NCBI GenBank assembly: GCA_941918925.1
Contig: OW799237.1
Location: forward strand, 14,241,201-14,305,200
DNA: 64,000 nt
Source of the DNA: Phyto melanocephala
Lineage: Eukaryota > Arthropoda > Insecta > Diptera > Rhinophoridae
Direction: 5' to 3'
The translations under genes were made by a program, and so were the position numbers. The notes beneath the pieces are model-generated. The model was given only the letters and a program-made list of their open reading frames with translations, searched no databases and was not told the origin of the DNA. Positions 1 through 10,189 of the stretch are shown one piece after another; positions within the stretch are counted from its first letter, which is position 1, and each line of letters opens with the position of its first letter.

Positions 1-1435
1 TGTCGACAATTTTTGATGTGAAAGTAAAATTATTCAATGCATTTATTTATTTATAAATGAGTTGTGTAATTTTCGTGTTATAAAATGATGAACAGAGAAC
101 AACTTACTTTTATATATAAAGATATTTTTTTTTTATTATATAAAATTTCTTTTATTATTTAAATTATTATTATATTTATGCTAACTCCGCATAAATAAGC
201 TGAATAAAAAATTTTCTTATGGAAATTTTATTTAAAAATTTTGGCATAAAATTTACCTAAATTTCTGCAAAATTTTTAGCGAAAAGCGATAGTAAAATTT
301 AAAAAAAGTTTTGCACAGAAGCACAGACCGAAGATTTCTTAAAAAATATTGGCCTACAATCGATTATAAAGTTATAGACAGTTTTAGCTTAAAAATTTTA
401 TAAATTTTTAATAGAAATTTTGATTTCAAACAAGACATATAATTTCCTTTCTTTTTAAATTTTATTTGATGATATTAAATTTTTCTGTTCAAATTAATAT
501 TTAATTTTTTATTCAGGTACAAGTTCATTTTTAACAAAGATTTTTTAGTTGTGATGATCAACAAAACTCAAGTTCACCAACAAAAATCCTGACTTCGGAG
601 AGCAGATGAATTTTTCCATTAAAAACTTAACCCTAAATTAAATAATTAAAAATGTTTTAGAAAAGATTCAACCTTAAAACGTCAGAAATTTTGCCACTTA
701 TTTTCCGAAAATTTCTTTAAAAAAAAACTACAACAATTTTCTATAAAATTTTAATCTCAAAAGATTAATACAAAAAAAAATTAAAAAGAAAAAAAGAATT
801 AAAACTGTCTACAAAAAATTTACCACAAAAACTTTTTATAAAAACTTTTAACCAAAAAATTTTTTATAAAAATTTTAGTACAAAAAACTTATTCCAAAAT
901 TTTAGTACAAAAAATTTATTCCAAAATTTTTTATAAAAACTATATAAATGGTTGTTTTATTTATTAAGCTTAAGACACGGCATATTTATATATCAGGTAG
1001 TCTTGATTCGACAACTGATTATTTTTTTCTTCACTTATTTTTAATTTCAGATGTCAGAGTCAATAGATAAAAAATAATTTTCTCTCTTCTCTCATTTATT
1101 TCAAATGTTATACTTTCTCTCCGAACAGTAATTACCTGACGAATAAAGATTAAGATTATTTTTTTAAAAAACAAAGAAGATCGAAGACATTTACTTAATA
1201 TTTTTATAAAAACCTTAAATCCAAATTTTTTTTACAAAAAAATTTTAACGCTGAAGCTTTTTTAAAAAATATTTAATCCAAAAATTTTCTATCAAAAATG
1301 TTAACCCAAAAATTATATTTAGAAAATTTTAAGCCAAAAATTTTCTACAAAAATTTTAACCCAAAAGTTGTCTATAAAAATATTTTAACCCAAAAACTGT
1401 ATACCAAAAAATATTAACCCAAAAATTTTACATAA
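1..1435. other. AT-rich stretch, no gene seen
   Basis: No coding signal. From about 800 to 1440 the sequence is a degenerate series of short units built on 'ccaaaaattttytataaaaa' variants, a low-complexity A/T-rich tandem-like field. No RNA gene or transposon end was recognised. Confidence 0.5.
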
Positions 1436-2160
1436 ACCAAAAAGAGCGCTATATTCGATTGTGCCGAATCCTATATAACCTTTACACGGTTTTTGCCATC
1501 ATGTTATATACAAATATTAAAAAAAAGAAAATATTTATTTCTCATTGTAACAGAAGTACAACAGGTTTTTTGCTTATATCTCAGTTATTTTAATACAAAT
1601 TATTTTACGTTTCAACTCTAGCAGTTTCAAAACCATAGCTGACAATCACATGGTGCCAGTGTGAACAAAACTTATTTAGCAAATCGATAATCTGGACTTT
1701 TAATTGACATTTTTTTACAATTATCTTTTTCGCTGATATCTTTGTCACATTATGTAAGTGTTTCTAGAGGTACGTATTTTATATTTATGTAACAAACATT
1801 GCAAGAAATTCCATTGGAGGTGCAAAATCTGCCTTCTTTTGGGTTAAAAAGTGAGACAATCAATATTTCGCTCATATCTCAGCTTTATTTATACCCATAT
1901 AACTTATACCATATTTTCAATACCAAAACTTTGGACTGCATATCTAATAAATTTATAATTTTTATTATTTATAATTTATTTAAAATCTACAGTATACGCG
2001 GGTGATTTCAACATACACACGTAAAGATGGCTTGAGCTAAATGAATTTCTTTATCTACTAAGATTAATAATGCTTTACTTGATTTAAGAAATTCAAAATG
2101 GAAGGACAAACTTATATTTATCCTTTTGCACTCTCAAGTAAAGGGTATATAAATGACGCT
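1436..2160 (-). repeat. Degenerate INE-1-like (Helentron-associated) element
   Basis: The left end has the terminal hairpin shared by the better copies in this window (ATTCG..GTGCCGAAT, about 1455-1468) followed by 'cctatataacc'. The right end has 'aagggtatata' near 2143. The middle contains the family phrases 'gcttatatctcagttat' and 'caacatacacacg'. It is more diverged than the copies at 22304 and 47308, so it is an old copy. No coding capacity. Confidence 0.6.
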
Positions 2161-2995
2161 TAAAAAGAATCGTAAACTTCTTAGAAAGCCTATTACAAAA
2201 CTATTAGAAAAAGTTTAACCCAAAATTAAATATGTAGAAAAATTAACAAAAATTAAAATTTGACAACAAATTTTAACTTAAAAATTATAAAAAAATTAAA
2301 AAAAAATTTCTAACCAAAATGATTAACAACTTTTCCTATTAGTAATGGTTAAACGAAAGGTGATTAAAAAATATCTGTAACAAATTTTACGCATAAAGTT
2401 ATAAAACAATTTTATCAAAAACTTTAAGCAAAACTTTTTTGATAAAATAGTTCAGCCAAATAATGAAAAAATTTCACTTCAAAAAATCCCTCACCCAGTC
2501 TTAGTAAAAAAATTTTATTCCAGATATGCTAATCATGATTTGCTGAAATTTATTTATTTTTTATTCCATTTTTGAACAGATTTTATATTCATACAAAAAA
2601 GAAATAAAGACAAACTCAAATAATTAACATCTCAAATCTCAATTAAGTATTTTTTTTATATTTTTGATTATTGTTCACCAAACGATTCATCTCACAAAAA
2701 AGAATTAACAAAAGAAATTCTAATTACAATGTTTAGTTTTTCCATTTTATCAAATTTTCTTTCAACATCTTTTTTTGTCTAATAAATTCATTTGCAAAAT
2801 TGTTACGTGAAAAAGAGTAAAACCAACTTTGAACACAGCATGGCAAAAAAACAAATTTCAGTCATCACTTTTTGTTTCTCTAAACTGAAAAGTCACTGAC
2901 AATTAACGAACGTAAGTTGAAGAAAATTTTTCTGATTAATAAAAACAATTTTACAAAAATTTTAATATTCAGTGGCAGTAAAAAGTAAATAGTTT
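2161..2995. other. AT-rich stretch, nothing recognised
   Basis: No ORF with family resemblance, no terminal repeats and no RNA gene were seen. Confidence 0.4.
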
Positions 2996-3370
2996 ATATG
3001 GGATGGTATGCAGAAAAGGAGGTGAAATTTAGCTAATAAATAGTATGTTCTTATGAATCTGATAATACCCTTCACCATCATATATCAACATATACGCCAT
3101 TTTTCCTTATTATTTCCAACGCTATACTTGATTTTGAATTTTCACGTAGTTAGTAGAATAGTCACGTAAAAATTTGATCCGCCATTTTGTTTTAGACGCC
3201 ATCTTGGATTTTACATTTTGTAATAATTTATTGTATTCTACTGGTCAACCCCTTTCATTTAATACCAATAGTAACGGGGTCCAAGAAGTTAAATTTTAAA
3301 ATACCAGACTTGGCCAATATATAAATTTATTGTTGAAACCTTAGTAGCCTCAAACTGGTAGTATCTTTAA
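2996..3370 (-). repeat. INE-1-like element fragment, second subfamily
   Basis: It carries 'cgaatctgataatacccttcacc'-type start text (about 3054-3077) and the internal phrases 'gccattttgttttagacgcc' and 'catcttggattttac'. These recur at 23760-23815, and in reverse orientation around 43560 and 60430. The fragment is non-coding and lacks one end. Confidence 0.5.
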
Positions 3371-4027
3371 CATTTACTTTTATGTATTTAAAGTGGCATT
3401 TAGTGTTTTTTTTTTTCATTTTGTTTCTCTTCTTTACTACCTACTTATATTCTGTAAATTCCTCGAAAGCTATTTAAAAATTATTTTCTTATAAAAGTTT
3501 CTTAGGAAAAATTTTTTAGTTTTAATTATGTTGCACAAATAAACTGCAAATAGTTGTTTACTTTTATTCAACCTTAATTTAGCTTTCTTCTTCATTTTTT
3601 CTCCATTCCATTCCAGCTAAAGTTTTTTGTTTCGTTTTTTAAAGTTAATGAATAATTAAGTACATTTAACTTATTTCTTAGTGGAATTTTTCTTCTTCTT
3701 CACCGTCTCCTGTTTGTATCATTACTTTAATAAGCTTAATAAATTGCATTAACTAGAGTAAAGAGAAAAGTGAAGCAAACAAAATTACAATGGAGAAAGT
3801 TTAAAGCAATAGATTAACAAATAGGCAACTTTTTATTGTAAAAGGTTTCTCAGTAAGAATGCACTTTTTCAATTTAAAAAATTTTTTTTGCGTCCAAATG
3901 ACAATTGGACACCTGTCACATATGTTTACCCTAAATCAAGGCATATCCATAAGGTATATGCAACGGCGAATTGATACAACAAAGCAACTTTTCATGGGAT
4001 GTTTTATGTCAAGGCCAATTCGTATAT
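3371..4027. other. AT-rich stretch, nothing recognised
   Basis: Low-complexity A/T sequence. No gene or transposon end could be supported. Confidence 0.4.
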
Positions 4028-4219
4028 CAGGGATGGAAAAGTTGTTTTTACATTTTAAATGTAATAAAATTTGATTAAAAACAGAATATAAATATTTTAA
4101 ACACATTATTAATGACGCAAAAGCAAAAAATATACATAAATTAAGCACATTTATTGTAAAAAAAATACACTCAAGTTAATTGTTTAATACCGAAACCAAA
4201 ATCACATTTCCTATCCCTG
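4028..4219. mobile_element. Possible hAT-like MITE
   Basis: The left end reads CAGGGATGGAAA and the right end is the reverse complement of CAGGGATAGGAAA, about 190 bp apart. CAGGGATGG-type ends are common in hAT-superfamily elements. The flanks do not show a clear 8-bp target duplication, so the call is weak. Confidence 0.35.
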
Positions 4220-4754
4220 CATTAATAAATGAAATCAAAGCGAATTCAACCAATTTTGACAAAATGTTTTACAATCAGCTGGGCTGATAATTTCACCTGT
4301 ATGAATTCGCCTTGCCCTAAATGAATAACGCTTTACAACTGTTAAAACATATTACAAACATTTGAATAGTTCCATTACTTACCAGAATTTTTAATCTATT
4401 TATCGATAACTGTTATATTATGAGTGTCATCTCTGTTTGTTTATGACTAAAAGAAAGAAACAAGTACAATGGAGGAGAAGGTTATTGATGCTCGTGTTAC
4501 TTTCAAGCTCTTTGTAGGCCCTTGTAGCACAAAATATCATATACCTAAACTTAATGAATTCCCTTTAAAATATTAACTTCACTTTCCATTTTGGTAAAAT
4601 TTTGTTCGGTTGATAAAAATATAAATACAAAAGCTGATCAAAACAAAAAAGTTGATGCATAAAACGCGTTGTGTGTAATTTGAATTTAGAAATGCAAAAA
4701 AGGTTAAAGAGTATCAAACGCAATAACGCATGAACGGATGGTATGTAACTCCAG
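4220..4754. other. No gene recognised
   Basis: A 32-codon reading frame opens with an ATG at 4469 (MEEKVIDARV...). It resembles nothing I can name and soon ends. Otherwise A/T-rich DNA. Confidence 0.35.
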
Positions 4755-5230
4755 CTTAAAAGTCTTGTGCGTCAATGTTTCAGTCGTTCTCTTAAAAACA
4801 TTGCTGTTGTAAACGAGAGCGAAAACCCGTAAACATCAATTCGGCATTGTTTTCAACAACTTAAAATTTCACAAAGCACTACGCTGCGAATTTATACAAA
4901 AGACCTCCACCTTGATGCTTACAAAACACAACTTACTCAGAAGTTTAAACTAACAGACCATTGAAAGTACCGGCAATTCGCTCACTGGGTAATGGAGCAA
5001 GTGAAATCATTGCCAATTTTTCGAATAAAAAGTCATATTCTCCTCAATTCCATCTGATTGGTATCTTGAATACACAGAATTATTGAATTTAAAAATCAGA
5101 AAAGTCATCAAGATCATGCGTTTTTAAGCCACAAACAATTCCGGAGCTCAAATTTGAGATCCAACGTGTCCTCACTGAGATACAGCCACATCTTTGTGAA
5201 AAATTAATAGAAAACTTCATGAAAAGACGG
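4755..5230 (+). pseudogene. Mariner-type transposase remnant, internally deleted
   Basis: Several frames together give transposase text. A helix-turn-helix stretch around 4870-4940 reads TLRIYTKDLHLDAYKTQLTQ, followed by a block resembling 'ELKPNDH..R..F..W..EQ' (about 4945-5010, HWVMEQ visible). The C-terminal region near 5140-5230 reads IQRVLTEIQPHLCEKLIENF, typical of the tail of insect Tc1/mariner transposases. The catalytic region between these two parts is missing, and there are frame changes and stops. This is a dead copy with an internal deletion. Terminal inverted repeats were not identified. Confidence 0.7.
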
Positions 5231-5284
5231 GTATTGACACTTTTTATTCAAGTTATATTTTAATTTAATATTTATTTTCATTGT

Positions 5285-6445
5285 TTCGCTACTCCGTTTG
5301 GTGGCATCATCACAAGGTATCCTAAGTGTCCATATTGTCCAAGTTTGTGAATGGACTTTACAAAATTATCTTACTTTGAATCCCTCCAAGTCTAAGGCAA
5401 TTATGTTTGGACCAACTGGTCGATTTTTTCCCTAATGTTAAAATTGTTTTAAATAATATTCGTGTTCAGCAAGTTAACCATTTGAAATGCCTTGGTGTAA
5501 TTTTAGATAATCATCTCTCTTTTGACCATCATATTGATATCCTTAATGGAAAGATTTTCAAAATTTTGCGCAAAATTTACTATACTGGTTTACACATTCC
5601 ATTACATATTATATACAATATGGCTCATAAGTTATTAATGTCACTTTTACTCTATGGTCTTGAAATCTATTCTGAAACTTGTTCTACACGCTTGAAAAAA
5701 ATTAATCATATAGTTAATAGTGTAATACGTTTTGTTTACAACATTAAACGTCGTGAACACGTTTAAGAATGGATTTCAAGACCATAGAGTAAAAGTGACA
5801 TTAATAACACATGGGCCATATTATACCTAATATGTAATGGAATGTGTAAACCAGTACAGTTTTGTTCATTGTTTTCTTGGATGCTCATTCAATAACTTTA
5901 CAAAATATCGAATTATGATCTTATTTCATAGAGTTATTCAACATTCCAGACCACCAGCGCTGCACGAATCTTTTGTATTTACTAGACCTACAAGAATTCC
6001 TAAAATTTTTAAACCTAGAACCTCCATATCTGTTTTTGAAAGATAGTTTGTTGTGAAAATCACAAGTCTATGAAATATTTTGCCATACTCTCTACGTATT
6101 TTCTCTCAATCAAATAATGTTTTCCGTTAAAAACTTTTAGAATTCTTTTCAGTATCTACTTAACTGTTTTTGAATTCTTTTGAAGTTTTTTATGTTTTTA
6201 AATTAAATTATAAATGCTGCTGATTGGGCTTAATAGTTTTATTTATTATGTATTTACTTTTTATTTTGCGGCTGGGGAGTTAACAACCATTGGTCTTAAT
6301 TTGTATTTAATTTTATCTTTACATATTTTGTATTATATTTTTTCCATTTATTTTTTTAAATAGTTTTACTTAGGCTTATTATCTTGTAATATTGTTATTT
6401 TGGCCCTTAGGACTTGATATTACTGTATTAAATAAAATGAAATCT
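5285..6445 (+). pseudogene. Non-LTR retrotransposon 3' end (reverse transcriptase tail)
   Basis: Translating 5330-5405 gives CEWTLQNYLTLNPSKSKAIM. The frame then shifts to the stretch from 5407 (HLKCLGVILDNHLSFDHHI), which is the classic end of the reverse transcriptase domain in LINE elements. The C-terminal part reads on from about 5857 to 6045 (FTKYRIMILFHRVIQ), ending in VFER near 6044. A 3' UTR follows, with 'ttaaataaaatgaaa' near 6430. Upstream domains (endonuclease, most of the reverse transcriptase) are absent, as expected of a 5'-truncated insertion. Frameshifts and an internal inverted duplication (5583-5856) make it non-functional. Confidence 0.8.
5583..5856. repeat. Inverted duplication inside the LINE
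   Basis: Bases 5583-5667 and 5771-5856 are near-perfect reverse complements (about 85 bp arms, spacer about 103 bp). Both arms are LINE reverse-transcriptase sequence. The right arm breaks the reading frame, and the LINE text resumes after it. Confidence 0.85.
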
Positions 6446-6784
6446 TCCAGATTTTGAAAATACAAGACTTTAAGAATACAAGACTTTTCAATAATATTGA
6501 AATTTTTGGAAAATTATGACATTATAACAATACGACACTTGTAAAAACCGCAATAGTATTTTTTATTACAAGGGTTCAATATGTAAGTAATTTTTTTTTA
6601 AATAATATCCTTGTTTATAATAATATATACTTGTTTATTAACGAACAGTTTTTTTAAATTATTATATGCTATTAATTAAACCGGATCAAAAATTACCTTT
6701 GTTTTTTCCACAAAAAGATTTTTCAGAAAAAAAATTTTAAAAAATAAAAGAAAAATTTGTTTACGTTGCAACAAAACATATAGG
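6446..6784. other. AT-rich stretch, nothing recognised
   Basis: No coding or repeat structure was recognised beyond short direct repeats of 'acaagactt'. Confidence 0.4.
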
Positions 6785-6898
6785 GCCGTATTCATAAAAA
6801 ATATTTTTGGTTTATTGAAGGCTTATTTGACAAATTTCTCTACAACATCTGTCAAATAATCCTTTAATAAACCTAAAATATTTTTTATGAATACGGCT
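6785..6898. mobile_element. Palindromic MITE ('gccgtattcat' family)
   Basis: Two arms of about 48 bp each form an almost perfect inverted repeat, beginning gccgtattcataaaaaata and ending with its reverse complement. A related foldback lies at 19081-19193 and a shorter relative at 58256-58333, so this is a multicopy non-coding element. The superfamily is not determined. Confidence 0.7.
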
Positions 6899-7143
6899 CA
6901 TAATATATAAAGTAATAAATAAAGCTTAAAGAACCTATACACTCATTTTAAATATATATTTATTTAATTAAGTCTATGGACATGTATCCTTACAGACTAT
7001 CACTCAATCAATCTATTTAGACATCTATCTACTATTATATAAAAAAGTATGGTTCTTATGGATATTTTGTTTAAGTATGTGAGTATTATAACTCCCATAC
7101 AAAGCAAACAGTATTTGTCGCATAAGCAGATTTTTGTCATACC

Positions 7144-7856
7144 CACACGCAAAGAAAAAATATGGTTGTGGTAACCATAATCGAAGAGCAACATACTATG
7201 ATTGAATTGTATGATTACCAGTTATCATTATTATGTTTAATAAAAGTATCATTCAATAATCATGTATATGACTACAATTGAAGTCGACAATCTTTGCTTT
7301 TTACGGCAACTTATTGTCTTTTGCTGTAACATACACATATTGATTGTACTAAACAATTTAATTGCAATTTTTTTACCAATAGTTTTTTATATTTTCTCGT
7401 TTATTTGTAAATTTTCTTTAATTTTTCAAAATTTTTGTTAATTTTTTTGACCTCTCAAACTTTTAAAATAATAAAAATTATTCAGCAAGAAGAAGAACAG
7501 TTGAAATCAAATTATGATTGAAAAAAAATCATAGCTTGAATAATTTGTAATCATACTGTTGTCTCACTTACTATTTAATGATTATTTTTAATTTATAATG
7601 CTTTTGAGTATAATGTAATTTTTGTCAAATTAACTTTTTTAAATCATACTATTTTTAAATGTTAACCATTTTGAAATTTTTACGAAAAGTAAACATTAAA
7701 TAATACAATTCAAACAACTGCTTGATTATCGTGACAAAATATTTGATAAAATTAAACAATAATAACTATTACTTGTTTTCGACAACCAAATATTGTTATA
7801 GAAACTATAATATGACCGTCCTGATCATGTCGTAACCATGGTTTTTCTTTGAGTGC
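7144..7856. mobile_element. Foldback/MITE-like element
   Basis: The left end (cacgcaaagaaaaaatatgg, from about 7146) matches the reverse complement of the right end (cactcaaagaaaaaccatgg, ending about 7855). The match continues inward with 'gtaac' motifs. The roughly 700-bp interior is non-coding and has several 'atgattacc/gattattg' motifs in both orientations. No clear target duplication. Confidence 0.5.
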
Positions 7857-7919
7857 ATAATTGCTATAGTATAAAAATTATGTGTGATTTGTTACAGTAT
7901 TTATTTTATGGAGCTTCAG

Positions 7920-8260
7920 GAATTATTAAAAAAAAAATAAGCCAAATCGGTTTGGTCGTTGTCTAGATATGCGGCAAAAACTGTTTGCTTTATATCAGAT
8001 ATGCCACGCCCACATAAAATTTTAAGAATAGCTGTCCGTAAAAAATTACTTAAGCTTGAAGGATTATTTAAAAAAAATAGGCAAATCGGTCTAGCCGTTA
8101 TCTGCATATGCTGCAAAAATTATTGGTTTTGTACAGGAGTCAGGAGCCATTCCGACTTAAAATTTTAAGAAAAACTGCCCGTAAGAACCTTGCTTGAGCT
8201 TGAAGGATTATTTTAAGAAAAAATTACCCAAATCAGTTTGGCCGTTCTCTAGCTAAGGTG
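7920..8260. repeat. Degenerate tandem repeat, about 140-145 bp unit
   Basis: Units begin at the phrase 'caaatcggtttggtcgt' (near 7943), 'caaatcggtctagccgtt' (near 8083) and 'caaatcagtttggccgtt' (near 8229). Between these lie matching 'cttgaaggattat' and 'gcccgtaagaacc'-like phrases. Short ORFs on both strands here are by-products of the repeat. Confidence 0.6.
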
Positions 8261-9756
8261 TGACCTCCTTTATATATATGGATGTTAAAAAGTTTTCCAT
8301 TTCCATAAAATATTCCAAAATTTTCTTATTTTTAGGAAATTTTTTTCTACACATTACTTTCACAAGATTTTATCAGATTCGGCATTGCCAAATATAAAAC
8401 CCTCCTATATTTACTATTAAGTATGTATTTGACCTTTAAGCAAACTAAACAAAACTAAACAAAATCACTAACAACAATAATTTTTCTAATGATAACAATT
8501 TTGTGGTTATATCCTTTTTTATTCGCCAACATCCTGAACACACAAACAACGAAAGAAAAACGTAAATAAAACAAAAAAAATATTAAGATATAATTACCAC
8601 AGATAACAAACTGTGGTAACTAAAAAAGGATAAACTACACATTTGTTTTTGTGATTATTGTCCTAACAGCTCTCGGGTAAAAGGAGTATAATGGTTGTTA
8701 GAATTAAACCAAAGTGGCGAACGTGACTGCTTTAATAAAGTTAAAGGATTATTTTGGCTTAAGTTTAATTTGATTTACAAAAAAAAATTGTTTTTATAAA
8801 TAATTTGGTAAAGATTTAATAAATTCTATAAAAAGGTTTGTTACAATATTTACTTAAACTACTAATGAAGGGGACAAATAGAAGGAAAACTTTTTGGGAG
8901 AAGAAAAAAAAACTACAAGTTCAAAATTCAAAAGCATTTTTTAAGACAATTTTACAATAATTTCAATGTATAAAAAGTAAAGCTTTTTTCACAGCACAAA
9001 TAAAAGACAAAACAAATTTAATTTACTGCCAGTTTTTCTAAGTTCTTTTCTAAAATACACCATGTAATTGAGTAGTAGTTTACAATAAAAAAAAGTGCAA
9101 AATTTTGTATAATTTATAGTTTAAACCTTTTTGTCTCTGTTTCACATCTAAGCGCACCATTTAAATGTCTTGCGTTCTATATTTTTTGTATATATAGAAT
9201 TTTATATATAATGGTTTTTAAACACCAAGCACTTGTTAAAAGTCTTCTGCTCTATTAGCTGCCATTTTATTTGAAAAAAAAAAATATTTTGCAAAACATA
9301 GCCACACACAAGTCTTTAAAGGTGTAACAGCATTTAAACCATTTCATACATGCACTTATGTGTATGTGTGCCGGCTGTTTGGAAATTTAAGCGAATGAGT
9401 GTGTTCAATTGTGTGTAACAACTCAATTGAATGTATTTTGTCGCTAATATTGTAGCTGCATAAAAGAAACTCATGCTGGGCTACTCCTTCGTTTGTTACC
9501 TGTTCATTTGTGCATTTGTGTATGTGTATGTTTACGCCTTAAACTATACTTAAATAAAAGTGTTGTTCCTGCTATTCAATAATGGGGTTTTCTACTTTTT
9601 TGTTGCTAAGTGGCAAAATGAAAGAATATAGCAAATAAAATTTAACCTAGCGTAAATTTTAAAATAGCATGTCGCTGTCAATAGATTTGGGGACAGGTGT
9701 TCCCAATACAAGGCCTAGAATACGTAGAACATACAAACAATTTTAATACTACATTT
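8261..9756. other. Intergenic, no gene seen
   Basis: A/T-rich with CA/TG runs near 9350-9540. No coding region, RNA gene or transposon end could be supported. Confidence 0.4.
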
Positions 9757-10187
9757 ACACCTGAGCGAAATCGAGTAGATTTGGCTTAAAATCTTTATTG
9801 AAATCTATACCGTTTCTACTACTGTTTTTTGACATTTTGCAAGATTTCGTTGTCAAAACAGTATATTTATTTACAAGCTGGTCTTAGAGGCTCTCTATGC
9901 TCTACTTCTCCAAAATTCAAAGTCCATATTAAAAACATGTAAGCAATAAAGTACTCGTGCAATTGCAACCACCTTATATATTATGATTGAATTTTTCTTT
10001 ATGCAGCGTAGTATATTTTATTACAATTTAATAAAAACCACAGTTGCATCACGAAGTAGTACTAGATTTTAAGTAAATTTTGCCAAAATCTAGTGGCGAA
10101 GTAGATTTCATTTTGTATGGGAAATCTGGTAGAAATGAACAAGATTTCTCTCAAAATCCCGTAAGTACTAGATTTTGTGTAGGTGTT
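9757..10187. mobile_element. Possible MITE with ACACCT ends
   Basis: The left text acacctgagcgaaatcgag and the reverse complement of the right end (acacctacacaaaatctag) share ACACCT and the following AAATC spacing. 'aatctagt'-type motifs recur inside in both orientations. It lies immediately left of the Helitron insertion. The ends are only partly matched. Confidence 0.35.
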
Positions 10188-10189
10188 AA

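Noticed and set aside
5407..5766. Independent 119-codon host gene
   Set aside because: It is a reverse-transcriptase fragment of a LINE, with matching text upstream in another frame.
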